From contig JAHDVF020000898.1 of assembly GCA_022606425.2 (NCBI GenBank), positions 279,001 to 343,000 on the forward strand: DNA of 64,000 nt, written 5' to 3'. Below, in pieces: positions 9,832-20,023 of the stretch. The first letter of the stretch is position 1. Every line of letters starts with the position of its first letter. A program made the position numbers and the translations under genes. The DNA comes from Lepidostoma basale (taxonomy: Eukaryota; Arthropoda; Insecta; Trichoptera; Lepidostomatidae). Under the pieces are notes generated by a model. It had not been told where the DNA came from. It ran no database searches and saw only the letters and a program-made list of their open reading frames with translations.

Positions 9832-11190
9832 GTTTCCTGGCAGTGACGGGATTGTAGCTGAGATGTTTTAATAAGTATCCTGGCTCACCTGTTGGAGCGC
9901 ATATGGATCTCTGAGAGGCTGCCACCCACCTGTAAAGAACGACTACTAGTAACAGTGCCCAAAAGGGGAGACCTGAGTAACTCTAACAACGGAATCACTA
10001 TTCTTTCCGTGGTGACAAAGATCCTTGCGAAAATAAGACTGAGGAAAATGACTAGTGCACTCGAAGGGGTATGCGAAAGGAACAGGCTGGCTTCCGAAGT
10101 GGCCGGTCATGCGTTGAATAATTGAGAAGACCTCTGAATGGCAATGCAGCATATACTTAACATTCGTAGACTTTGAAGAAGCCTTTGATACAATATCGTG
10201 GACTACAATCTGGTCGACTCTCATTCGCAGAGGAGTCCAGCAGAAGATTGTAAATATTATCAAGGCAATGTATGAGGATTGTTCCTATCGCGTAGTGCAC
10301 CAAGGCAAACTTAAGCCATCACTTTCTTAAGCCATCAAACTGAGTGCGGGAGTGTGACAGGGATATCTATTGTCCCCCTACTCTTCATAGTGGTGCTGGA
10401 GCATGTGTTGCGCCTATCTTTCGACAGTCCTCGTGGCATCCCGTGAATACGTGATACCCAGTTGGAGGATCTAGATAATGCCCAAGACTGCTTTCGATAA
10501 CCGGATAGATGCAGAGCAGAATCTGTGTAGACTTTACGAAGAAGCTGCAAAAGTGGGTCTCAAAATTAACATGTCCGTGATAGTGGACCTACGAGTGTCC
10601 ACTAATGACTTTACCCCAATCTTGCTCGACGGTGTCCCCCTTATGACTACGACCAGCTTTTGCTACCTTGATAGTATGTAGCCAGCAGACACAATAAGGA
10701 AAAATGGAGCTTTTGCAATGATTCCTCCTTAATGGCGTTCCAGTATCATTTCGAGAAAGCTCAGGCTCCAAATATTTAAGAATAGCATTAAAAGCGTACT
10801 GTTGTACGGATGTGAGATATGGAAATCTATCACGGACGTATTGTAAAACCCCAGGTGTTTTTAATAGGTGCCTTCGGTCAATATTAAAGATCTTTTGGCC
10901 TCAAACGGTATCAAATTCCATACTCGGCCATGACAGACGAAAAGCATCCAGAGAACAAGTGCTGGACGCAAATGGCTGTATATTGGTGACACTCTGAGAT
11001 GGAACTAAGCTCGCATCTCTCAGGGCGCACTATACTGGTTTCCTATGGGTGGAAAGAGGAAGCGAGGTAGACCTAGAGCCACCTTGCAAGACGAGTTAAG
11101 AGCACCAGACCTTACTTGGACTGATGTTAGGCATCAGTTGTGCAATAGAGTCGGGTGGAGAAGATTCAGGACGTGACAGGAAAAGAAGAA
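9832..11190 (+). pseudogene. Long decayed LINE, RT to C-terminus (family 5)
   Basis: Successive blocks of a non-LTR RT can be read with frameshifts: GSDGIVAEMF, LLERIWISERLPPTCK, VPKRGDLSNSNN-GITILSV (RT finger/palm), VDFEEAFDTISWTTIW (catalytic D block), EEAAKVGLKINM, FCYLDSM, then a C-terminal stretch ending VRHQLCNRVGWRRFR. The YADD box is lost. The 3' end is an AAG microsatellite (11174-11189). A second copy of the C-terminal end is at 33375-33620. It is about 1.36 kb against several kb for an intact element, truncated at the 5' end, with many stops. Confidence 0.8.
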
Positions 11191-11235
11191 GAAGACGTGT
11201 AACGTTTTTTGAATAATCCTAATCAAATAATTAAT

Positions 11236-11345
11236 ACGAATTAAAACGTCTGTTTTGTAGTTTTAATATATTTTGTGGGAAAGACGTGTTTCTTCTTTAT
11301 AAGGCATCATCAAACGTTTGATAACGCGTTAGCAAGGCAAAATAT
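11236..11345 (-). repeat. Foldback family A element
   Basis: On the minus strand it reads TTTGATGATGCCTTATAAAG, then AGAAACACGTCTTTCCCA, then the shared tail TAAAACTACAAAACAGACG. Other members are at 21555-21670, 29335-29395, 38815-38930, 46080-46218, 56428-56530 and 58600-58675. The core (TTGATRA, hairpin, GAAAC-RYGT-C) resembles the hammerhead-like motifs in a more decayed form. Confidence 0.5.
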
Positions 11346-11929
11346 TGTTATTCTTATAAAATATAATTGACCTTTAAAATATTTGATGAATGATGGGTGC
11401 GGTTTTAATTTGGTAAAACTCCATTATTTGATTAATGTATAATGAATGGGCGATTGCCTTTTCGGTTTTACATTGATCAATATAAATTGTTGGCCTAGAA
11501 AAGAGTGAATGCGTTTTAATCTATTTAAATTTTAAAAATAAGAATGATCATGGATAGTATAGAACGGATAATAATAATTTCAGTAAAATGGCACGTTTAG
11601 GAAAAAGCGTTTTATCGTAGTTGTAATTCCGTCCAATATTTTAGTTTATTAATTCAGAAATAACTTACTTCGGTGATTAAATGTAGGAAGTAGAGAGGCA
11701 AATAATGTTTTTGATACGTTTCAGAAAATCGACGGGTGTTGATGGGGGAAATTTACAATTCCAAGTGATCTCTCTACATCGTTTGAGCGGGATACGGCGG
11801 GGTCGTGATCCGCCAAAGGAGAGGCGTAACTTTAAATATTGGGAAAGGGTATTCTAGTACAGCATATATTTATTTTGACTTAAAACCAATACTTGGTGGT
11901 TTGACTTGTAGAAAGGTTTGAAATATAAA
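11346..11929. other. AT-rich intergenic DNA
   Basis: No gene or assignable repeat. The string GTAAAACTCCATTATTTGAT near 11413 recurs in similar form near 14106 (minus), 29203 and 46050, hinting at another short dispersed repeat. Confidence 0.35.
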
Positions 11930-12420
11930 TTAAACACTTTCAATTCGGTATAAACTACTTTATTGAGTTAGTAGCGCCAACCGGTTTCACTCTGAAGCGA
12001 GCTTTATCAGGGATATACACAAACTAAATCTAAATACAGAATTACATATTAGAGTAGGAAGGAGTGTCTTAATTAATGTTTTTAATTGAAATTTCTTGAA
12101 AGAAGTTCATTTTAAATAATAAAAACAAACAAAAATCATACAAAATTTCTTTATTATTATGTATTTAGTGTGCTTCCACTTGTGTTTATGTTCGACCGGT
12201 TTCGGCAGCTTGTTGCCATTTTCTGGTCCAGAACTCGTCACTTTCGGTGTGACAGTCAAAGCCCTTGCCACTTTGACATCTTAATGGTCATCTTAATTTA
12301 AACAACAGTGTTTCAATTTGACAATTGAAACACTCCAAGAGAACTTATTACCCCGACGAAGCTCCGATTGGAGCAAAACCGTTAGATATAATAGATTCTA
12401 CTATAATTAATTGTGTTAAA
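11930..12420. repeat. Cluster of three hammerhead-like repeats
   Basis: Three short repeats with the same layout lie within 500 bp. 11975-12014 (minus) is the best and is listed separately. 12188-12240 (minus) reads CCAGAAAATGGCAACAAGCT followed by GCCGAAACCGGTC. 12348-12385 (plus) reads CCGACGAAGCTCCGATTGGA followed by GCAAAACCG, a decayed relative of the copy at 30839. No coding sequence is present. Confidence 0.5.
11975..12014 (-). ncRNA. Hammerhead-ribozyme-like motif, ACCGGT type
   Basis: On the minus strand: CC (stem I), CTGATAA, A, GCTC-GCTTCA-GAGT (stem II, 4 bp with a G:T pair), GAA, ACCGGT (self-complementary stem III), T, GG (stem I). The core has A for the conserved second G (CTGATAA for CTGANGA). 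Stem I is only 2 bp, so it is probably a decayed copy. Confidence 0.35.
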
Positions 12421-13007
12421 ATACATACTCGTACATAAAAATTCAAAATACATGTGCTAAACAAAGTTACCAGTAAACTTTAATGTATTATATTTTAGAA
12501 AGTTTTAGAGAAAATACGAGTATGTATAAAGGAGATAATTGCTAAAAGTGTATGGTTTTCAAACAAATACCTGGTTAGTAAGTTTTTGGTGAAAAAAAAA
12601 ATCTTTGATACAAATAAAGCGATGTTTCGTTGGAATTTTATTAACGCATGGGGAAATGTTTATCGGACATTTTAAAAATTATAAATTCTCGCAATGCCAC
12701 TGCATAAACCCAAATCAGCCCCTTCGCTACATGCGAGGCTATGTCAAAAACATTGTGGCCGCACACCACACCACGTCATTCAAAAGTCGTCTTGATTAAA
12801 CGTACGCAAGGAAAATTGTCAGAGTTTAAATAATATCGGTCGCCCGCAGTAGATACTATACGCATAGCGGCGCGGCGCAGGAACTTGCTCCACGTGGAAA
12901 CTATTACACTTTAGTGAGGAATATTCCTTTCTCTAGTTTTTTGGAAGGGCAATTTTCAAAACATTAAATATGAACCTCTTGAACTTCTCAACTCTTGTTA
13001 ATACTCT
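12421..13007. other. Intergenic DNA
   Basis: AT-rich, with two copies of the TACTCGTA octamer (12426 and 12515). There is a brief GC-richer patch at 12838-12895 without a reading frame. Confidence 0.4.
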
Positions 13008-13965
13008 GTCCCTGGCATGGAACTGCCAGAAGAAGGATGAGAGCAAAATAAATGCGGTAGAGATTAGGTCCCTAAGACGTATGTGTGTTAGAACAATATA
13101 CGACAGAATCTCAAATGCTGATATAAGAAAGGAATGTAGAGCGGAAGAAGGCACTCGTATTATGAACAAAATTATGAAAGGATCGTTGCTTTGGTTCGGA
13201 CATATGGAGCGCATGAATGGAGAAAGAACGGTTAAGAAAAAAAAAACTAACTAACTAACCATCACGCCGTCTCCACGAAGGGGTAGGCAGAAAGAATGGA
13301 CTGCCACACTTTTCTTTCCTGACATATTTCTCTCGATTCCTCAACATTCATACATCGTGTCATGCATGCGCGTCGTTTCTCTGACTCCTCACATGGCCGA
13401 CATTTAATATTTGATTTATTTAATCGTGCCACGTTTTCCTCGGTCTTCCACTATTTCTGGTTCCATTTACATCATTAACATATAATTTTTTTCCATTCTT
13501 TCTTCATTCATTCTTTCCATATGTCCAAACCATCTAAATGATCCTTTCATTATTTTGTTCATGACACCATCATTCGCACCGCATTCACTTCTTATATTTG
13601 CATTCGACACTCTAGCATACACAGAGTATCCACACATTCGTCTAAGAGATCTCATTTCAACTGCATTTATTCTACTTTCATCCTTCTTTTGCCAGTTCCA
13701 TGCTTCGCTTCCATATACATAAGGGTCGGTAGAAGAACACCATTGTGCACTGCCATTCTAGCTTTTTTGGATAGGTTTTTGTTTGCGATGACAACTTTAA
13801 GTGCAAAAAACGGTTAAGAAAATATACGTTAATGATGTAAATGGAGTACAGAGTCGAGGCAGATCGAGAAAAACATGGCATGACCAAATTAATCAAATTT
13901 TAAAGGTTGGTCATGTTAGAAGTCGGAATAATCGACGTGCGTGTATGACTCCTTTATCCTTAATA
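13008..13965 (+). pseudogene. LINE family 1 copy, split by a second copy of the same family
   Basis: The plus-strand part at 13008-13240 encodes NCQKKDESKINAVEIRSLRR, then MNKIMKGSLLWFGHMERMN. The frame resumes at 13810 with KTVKKIYVNDVNGVQSRGRSR and HDQINQILKVGHVRSRNN. The interruption is a reverse-oriented copy of the same LINE, bounded by a 13-bp target-site duplication. Removing the insertion and one duplication copy would restore continuity of the C-terminal region, which is still truncated at both ends. Confidence 0.85.
13241..13809 (-). pseudogene. LINE family 1 copy nested inside another, with target-site duplication
   Basis: The flanking duplication is ACGGTTAAGAAAA at 13228-13240 and again at 13810-13822, an exact 13-bp match. 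The element's 3' end (plus-strand CTAACTAACTAACCATCACG) lies at 13247, so its RNA tail was TTAG repeats. It runs back to the AWNWQKKDE and KVVIANKNL region at its 5' truncation. Stops are present in most frames. Confidence 0.9.
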
Positions 13966-14472
13966 ATACACCCGTGTTACATGACGTATGTGTTTTGTGA
14001 CACTGTTTTTTTTCCTTTTTTTTCGTTGTTTTACCTGTATATTGGCAATTTTCGCCTTGTTAGGATGTTAACAACTGTTTGTAATAACTTCGACATTAAA
14101 TATTTATAATGGAGTTTTACTCGTGAATGAACTTTATTTGCGCATTTTATTATTAATCAAAATATTAATTGTTAAAAATTTGATTTGTAAACTTAATACA
14201 CGGTTCAAATAATGTACGGATGGGTAGATATATCATTTAGAGTAAATTATATAATGTAAGGATTGTATTATACTCGTATGAGGATTTTTTGAAGAAAAAA
14301 TATTTACACAAAGGAAGATTTGGAAAGTAACATTTCTAAGGCGGTATTAAGGTAAGTACCAAAGATCACAGAATACAATTATTTGAATAAAACTTAAAAT
14401 AGGCGCACACATATGGTAAGCATACAATGTTTCCTTTGATACAAGTTTTCTCAGATCAATTTCAATTCCCAT
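13966..14472. other. AT-rich intergenic DNA
   Basis: No gene recognised. It contains one TACTCGTA octamer at 14271. Confidence 0.4.
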
Positions 14473-14895
14473 TATATTTATTTATTTATTAAATGAGGTC
14501 TCACAAAATATTTATGAGTTAAAATAATTAATAAGTGGAAATAACAATAAATAAAAGTAATATATTATATTATAATATAATATCATGTAACATTATGGTC
14601 TCATCCGCGCCCAAAAGTTAACCGTTTTTATGAAATTTCCCTCGTTCAAAAGGAAAACATCAATGTCTCCAAAATGCTTATTACAGTTGTCATAAATTCG
14701 ATACATTGCCGCGCTCTGAGCGTAGTTAGTGCGATAAACAGGAAGATGGAAAACTTGGCTCGCGATGTGTCTTGTGCGAGACATAGGGTTATTAAGTGTC
14801 AATTTGAGCTCATAGTTGTCAATTTTGAAGTGAATAATGTAATAAAGCAACATCGTATCATTAAGAGTACGTCTTTTTTCAAGAGAGTCCAAGGA
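14473..14895 (-). pseudogene. Jockey-like LINE, C-terminal fragment and TAAA tail
   Basis: The minus-strand frame reads SLEKRRTLNDTMLLYYIIH, then DNYELKLTLNNPMSRTRH, then PVYRTNYAQSAAMYRIYDNC. This is the conserved end of Jockey/CR1-type LINE proteins (S-L-x-R-R-x-x-x-D-x-x-x-L-Y). It is followed by a 3' untranslated stretch and a TAAA-repeat tail at 14473-14492. It is 5'-truncated within the region after the RT and sits directly beside another LINE of the same broad type. Confidence 0.75.
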
Positions 14896-16075
14896 GTAAA
14901 ATTATTTATTTATTTATTTAATAAAGTTATAAAAATTACAGAAACATTTAACAACTTATAAAACAACATTTTATAAACAATTAATAATATTAAAAAAAAA
15001 CACAAATGAAAAAAAAAAAACTTAAAAACATCGATACTTACAACAACTTAAAACATCGGTACTTATAAAACAACATTTTATAAACAATTAATAATAAAAA
15101 AAAACACAAATGAAAAAACAACAAAAACCTTAAAAAAATCGGTACTTTCAACAACTTTAAACATCGATACTTATAAAACAACATTTTATAAACACTTAAT
15201 AATATAAAAAAAACAGAAAAGAATAAAAAATCTTAAAAATCGGTACTGACAACATATTTAAAGCATTTTCGACGAAAGATCGCAAGAGAACCGGCATCTC
15301 TTACCTCATTTGGCAATTTGTTAAATAATTTTAATCCTCTATAAAAAACACCTTTCTCTCTACTTTCAAGTCTGGGTCTCCGGAGTCGGAATCTATCACG
15401 ACCTCTCGTCAAATAGTCATGTATATCATAACTATATGCTATATTTTTAGTAAGATATGCAGGCACCATATTACTCTTAATTTTAAAAACAAAAATTAAA
15501 GTGTTGTACAGAACTAGTTTCCTTGAGTTTAAAATTTTTAATTTGTTTAACATTGTTGAAATCCTAGTATATCTACCCCAACCAAGTATAGCCCTCATTC
15601 CTTTATTTTGTAAAACCTGTAGTTTGTCAATATCTCCTTAATTTGCCTAAAACAATACAGAAGAACAATAATTAAAGTGAGGCAACATTAAAGCATTGTA
15701 GACCAGCTTTCTACTATTTATATCCAATTTATTTCTGATTCTAAATAAGAAACCGATCATTTTACCAATTTTTTTTAAAACTTACTTAAAATTAAATTGA
15801 AAATTCAATTTTTCGTCGAATATAATACCCAGATACTTGATGTTATTTACCACTCCTACCAATTCATCGTTAATTTTTAGTATATTGTAATTTTGAAGTT
15901 TTACTTTATTTCCCACAATCATGCACTTAGTTTTATCTATTATACATTAACTTTCAATTTATTCGAATTCAGCCAATCGTTCACTTCATTCAGCTCCCGC
16001 TGCATTACCTCCAAACCTCTCATTATATCTTTAATTAAATTAGGGCAGATTTGTAATCAGAGAACCACTTGCACA
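14896..16075 (-). pseudogene. Jockey-like LINE with tandem-repeat 3' end
   Basis: From right to left (element 5' to 3'): LEVMQRELNEVNDWLNSNKL, then KTKCMIVGNKVKLQNYN and VNNIKYLGIIFDEKL (RT thumb region, with stops). Next is a long open C-terminal frame at 15233-15598 (ILGWGRYTRISTMLNKLKI, LVLYNTLIFVFKIK, RGLKLFNKLPNEVRD). Then come three 108-bp tandem units and a TTTA/TAAA tail at 14898-14922. The RT catalytic core is absent because of 5' truncation. Confidence 0.85.
14955..15269 (-). repeat. 108-bp tandem repeat, about 2.9 units, overlapping the LINE stop codon
   Basis: Units begin at 14955, 15062 and 15170, each with CTTATAAAACAACATTTTAT. The unit includes TCGGTACTNNCAACA. In the innermost unit this is the end of the LINE coding sequence (minus strand, VVSTDF then stop). 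The tandem array has therefore copied the last codons and the stop codon as well as the 3' untranslated region. Units differ by scattered changes and A-run length. Confidence 0.85.
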
Positions 16076-16129
16076 TTTTAAAATTAATAAGTTTAATTAA
16101 TTTGGTATACGAGTACATATGGTGGTTCA

Positions 16130-16700
16130 GGTCTTGTTACTATCCCTCTAACTTCTGATAGAAACATTTTTGGAAAGATGGATTGATCATTTATGCGGAG
16201 TGTCTCTATGGCCAGGAGCATTCTTATAAAATATATCGATTTTATAATAGGTATCTGTGGCGGCTGGGAGTGCTCAAATCATAATCTGAGAGATCTTTTA
16301 TTGTAGGTTAGGATGTGAAGGGTAACCTTCGTAAAAACGTTCGGTGAGTTTCCGAATGTATTCGTATATCATCGGAATCCTTGATTCAAGACGCAAAGAG
16401 CACCAAGCTCTACTGACAGTCGGATACCTCATATTGTAGGATTTTTGCATGTGACTCGAAGCTGCATTACCTCATATGGAGGCTCCATGAGCGAAGATCG
16501 GCCTTTTGACTGTTTGGTAAATCGGGAATTTATTATCGGTGTCGAGTTTACGGTTTCTGACTTACATTAGGTAGGGGGCTGATATTGCTCTTGACACGAC
16601 CCCAATATGTCAATTTAGAATCCAAAGTTCACCGTAGGTATTTTATTTCCTTGGTTCAGCGAACATCTTGACGGAACTTTTTTTTGTAGAGAACGTTTCG
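16130..16700 (-). pseudogene. Jockey-like LINE C-terminal fragment (family 12)
   Basis: The minus strand reads IRKLTERFYEGYPSHPNL and then, after a frameshift, DLSDYDLS, the conserved ERFY...HPN...Y ending of Jockey-type proteins. A second copy is at 34000-34350 and shares GTTAGGATGTGAAGGG and GTAAAAACGTTCGG on the plus strand. Sequence to about 16700 probably belongs to the same element but is too decayed to translate. Confidence 0.55.
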
Positions 16701-17176
16701 AAGAATGTGTCGTTTGTTGTCTTACCTTATTGTTAAAAATATTATAAAAATTTAATTAATACATAGTGATTGTGCTTAGCTTCCAGAAAAATGAGAAAGT
16801 TAGCTGTTAAATGTAAAAAAATAACAATAAAGGTCCGTGTGCATCAGATAAGTAAGATGAGATCAGACTACATTCCTCTGGTCGTTGGGTGCAGCGCGCG
16901 CGTAGAGTGTGTCCGCCAATCGTAATCATTCCGAACTCTCAGAGTAACGTGCAAGTAAATTGAACATACTTCAGAAGCTCCGCATTCTTTTAGGACAATC
17001 TTCTCGAATGTTCCGCTCTGGAGTGACCCGACTCACTTTAATACGGTTGAATTTCCTGCGGTGGTTCACAGGACCGCACAGGTGTTGTGGGGGCAAAAAA
17101 TAACATTTTACATACTGCTGTGTTGTGGCTTATGAACTTCGTATTAAAGGGTTGATTTTGGGGGTTCAGAAGATTC
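16701..17176. other. Intergenic DNA
   Basis: No feature recognised. Moderately GC-rich around 16860-17090 without a supported frame. Confidence 0.35.
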
Positions 17177-17190
17177 ATAATAATCGGCTA

Positions 17191-17737
17191 GTCATTATCA
17201 TCATCATCATCATCAACTTTCTGTCATCCACTGCTGAATGTAGGCGTCTCCCAAAGCACACCACCGCCACCTATCAATTGCCGATCCCATCCTTCCATGT
17301 CCAGCAATCCTCTTCAGATCATCGGCCCAGCGGGCAGGGGGACGTCCAACTCTGCGAAATTCTGTACGCGGTCTCCACTCCAGAACCCGTCTCCCCCATC
17401 GGCCGTCGGTTCTCCGACAGATATAGTCAGCCCATCGCCACTTCAGCCCACCTAACCTCAGAGCCACCTCAGTCACCCTGGTTTGTTGTCGAATATTTTT
17501 TAATCTAAATCTGTCTCTCAAGGTTATTCCAAGCATGGTTTTTTCCATGGCGCTTTGGGCGATCTTGAATCTGTAGACTAGACCTTTTGTCAGTGTACGT
17601 CTCGGCTCCGTACGTCATGACTGGCAAGACGCACTGGTTGAAGACTTTAGTCTTGAGGCATTGTGGTATTTTAGAGGTGAGAACATGACGAAATTTTCCA
17701 AAGACCGTTCAACCCAACTGAATTCTTCGGTCGGCTT
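17191..17737 (-). pseudogene. RTE-type LINE, C-terminal 0.5 kb, with target-site duplication
   Basis: The minus strand encodes the well-known lepidopteran-style RTE ending: VLPVMTYGAE, SAMEKTMLGITLRDR, RTDGRWGRRVLEWRPR, VGRPPARWADDLKRIAG, and GDAYIQQWM at the stop. The 3' tail is an ATC/GAT microsatellite (17196-17213). ATAATAATCGGCTA at 17177-17190 and ATAATAATCGACTA at 17738-17751 are the target-site duplication. Most of the frame is open, so it is younger than many neighbours, but it lacks the endonuclease and RT domains. Confidence 0.9.
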
Positions 17738-17751
17738 ATAATAATCGACTA

Positions 17752-18195
17752 ATATCAATTCGATATTAAGAAGTTTCATTCATATATATGTTTCTTAATG
17801 CACCCACAATTCTTTTACATGTTGATAATAATAAATTATATTCGTATAAATGTTGACAAAAATGCTTTAAAAAAATTCGAATCTAATAATATGAATTATT
17901 TAAATCCGCAATATACGATTGCTTATTTCCGGTAGGCAAGGTGGAGTCAGGTTACTTAGAATAGTCGCTTTTAATATTTATTTATAGCCATTTATAAGGG
18001 CTCTAACGACAGATCGCCACACTCTTCAACCCGAACAAAGTCCTCAAATATCCTTTAAGTTCAGAAAATTTGGTTTTTACATACTTTTTACATGTACCCT
18101 TTCCGATGAACTACGAGTATTTTAAATTTAATTATCTTCACTGTGTCCTAGTATGGCAAAAGAGATCAATCTTCATTAAAACGGTAATTTCTTTC
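17752..18195. other. AT-rich intergenic DNA
   Basis: Nothing assignable. Confidence 0.4.
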
Positions 18196-18735
18196 AACAG
18201 CAAGAACAACAAACCATCACGCTGATTCCCCGTAAGGGTAGGCAGGGAAAATGGACCGCCACACACTCCTGATATACCTCTTTAGTTTCCTCCACATTCA
18301 TACAGTGAGTCATACAAGTACGTTGATTGTTGCGACTTCTAACATGGCCGATCTTAAAAAAATGATTAATTGGATATACCATGTTTTCCTCAGTCTTCTT
18401 CGAATATTTACTCCATTCACATTGTTAACGAATATTTTTTATCTGTGCATTTTATGTGTCCAAACCAATGCGGTGATCCTTTCTTAATTTAGTTCGTAAT
18501 ACTTTATTTCGCTCTACAATCCTACCTGATATCAGAATTTGAAAATTTGCCGTACATCGTTTTACCACACATTCGCCTGAGGGATCTCATCTCTACCGCA
18601 TTTATTCTACTCTCGTCCTTATTCTGCTAGTTTCATGCTTCGCTTCCAAACGTTAGAGTTGGAACTAAAACTCCATTATGAACAGCCATTTTTGCTTTCA
18701 AACATTTTTTCTGTGACAAATTAAATAAAAAATTT
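18196..18735 (-). pseudogene. LINE family 1 copy, TTG-tail subfamily
   Basis: The 3' end reads CAAGAACAACAAACCATCAC on the plus strand, so the RNA tail is TTG repeats, unlike the TTAG tails of most copies. The coding relics (HVRSRNNQRTCMTHCMNVEE, and the INAV-MRSLRRMCG region near 18560-18610) are broken by stops. It belongs with the copy at 35209-36317. Confidence 0.8.
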
Positions 18736-19204
18736 AAAAATCTCTTTAGAGTAAAGTTGCGTCTCTCGTCCCGCGCCGGCCCTGCCCTTGGCGCGGCTCT
18801 GCTCCCCGAGTCTCATCTACTGGAGTCGTTCCATTGCGAATGAGGTACAAAATAAACCGTACATAAAATGCTCAAATGACTCCAGAGTAATCGTACGCGA
18901 AAGTAAAGGGTTGGTGCAGCCAGCAACATTGCCTCTCCCTCGCTCACTTTATTTCTAAACTCAATTCAAATTGGAGGCACATCGGCGCTAATGGGAGAAG
19001 GATGTGATTGCTTGAACCAGTTCAGTTGTGTACTTGTTTATTCTATCGACCGAGGAATTATGGTAAGCTCCGTATCAAAATAAAAGAAGAAATGCTCAAT
19101 GTGTGGTGTGGCATTATTAAAATTAATATTAACATACTTTTATTAGTTTTTACACCAATTTATTTTGTGACAATCTTAAATTTATATTATTGCGGTTTAC
19201 TAGT
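18736..19204. other. Intergenic DNA
   Basis: A GC-richer stretch at 18765-18830 (CCGCGCCGGCCCTGCC) has no frame or promoter arrangement that I can support. Confidence 0.35.
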
Positions 19205-19600
19205 TTCAACTTCACCATTATTATTATTATTATTATTATTATTTTGTTGAATCGCTCTTTACATCATGACAGCACGAGCCAAATCAATGTAAAGGGTATT
19301 ATAGCTATCATAGTGATTCTCGTGACATCGCTCTATGCCATTGACCTCCTGCCACTCGCTTTATGTCATCAGACCGACGCGACGGCCCAATTCTGCTTCA
19401 ACGCAGCTATTTTGCAAGCTACGTCGACAACTTTGGTCCTATCTCTGATCCATTCATTTCCCTCTCTGTCTCGCAGACTGATCTTCAATATCCTCATCTC
19501 CATTGCCCTCTGAACCACTTATCTGTGTTGCTCTTTTTGTGAACGTAACTGTTTCCAGCCCGTATGTCAGTATGGGGAGGATGCACATTTCTAATAAATA
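19205..19600 (-). pseudogene. LINE C-terminal fragment ending in the SINE-type-a tail
   Basis: On the minus strand ILPILTYGLETVTFTKRATQ and, in another frame, MEMRILKISLRDREGNEWIR, KVVDVACKIAALKQNWA are typical of the RTE-like LINE region after the RT. The element then runs into TGTCACGAGAATCACTATGA, ATAGC and on to AAGAGCGATTCAACAAAAT, ending in an ATT/AAT microsatellite. That last 110 bp is the same tail found on the SINE at 4181-4427. Either the LINE's own 3' end is shared with the SINE, or a SINE fragment inserted here. Confidence 0.7.
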
Positions 19601-20011
19601 ATAGTTTTCTTCAGGTGGTTAACAAATCTTTTGGAATTGAGGATATAGGACAGTTTATCGAAAGCAGCCCATCCAGGGTTAACTTACTAGCGAGTTATAA
19701 AAACGAATATTGATTATGGATCGAAGATTGTGACGGGCGAATTAAGATAAAAGAGTGAAACGGTCCATTCTCAGCTTAATCCACCATAATTATATTTATC
19801 CGAGGTGACAGCGTAGTATTAAGTAGCGAATTATCCATAAATGTTAATATTCATACTCAAGCTTCCGTGTCCCGAAACATATTTGTTTTTATCACAACAC
19901 CAGAATATGGCTGTGAGCTCCCGAAACTGATCGAATACACAAACAATGGATTTTAACTACTCGTATACATTTTAAAAATATTTTATAACAATTATTATGG
20001 TATTTAAGTAT
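19601..20011 (+). other. Intergenic DNA with a decayed hammerhead-like repeat
   Basis: At 19908-19945 the plus strand reads CCAGAATATGGCTGTGAGCT followed by CCCGAAACTGATCGAAT. This is related to the 12188-12240 copy (CCAGAAAATGG...GCCGAAACCGGTCGAA). A second GTCCCGAAACAT lies just upstream at 19869. The rest is unassigned. Confidence 0.35.
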
Positions 20012-20023
20012 GTTTTTGTTTAC

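Noticed and set aside
14955..15269. CRISPR-like or satellite array
   Set aside because: Units are contiguous without spacers, the DNA is eukaryotic, and the array is part of a LINE 3' end.
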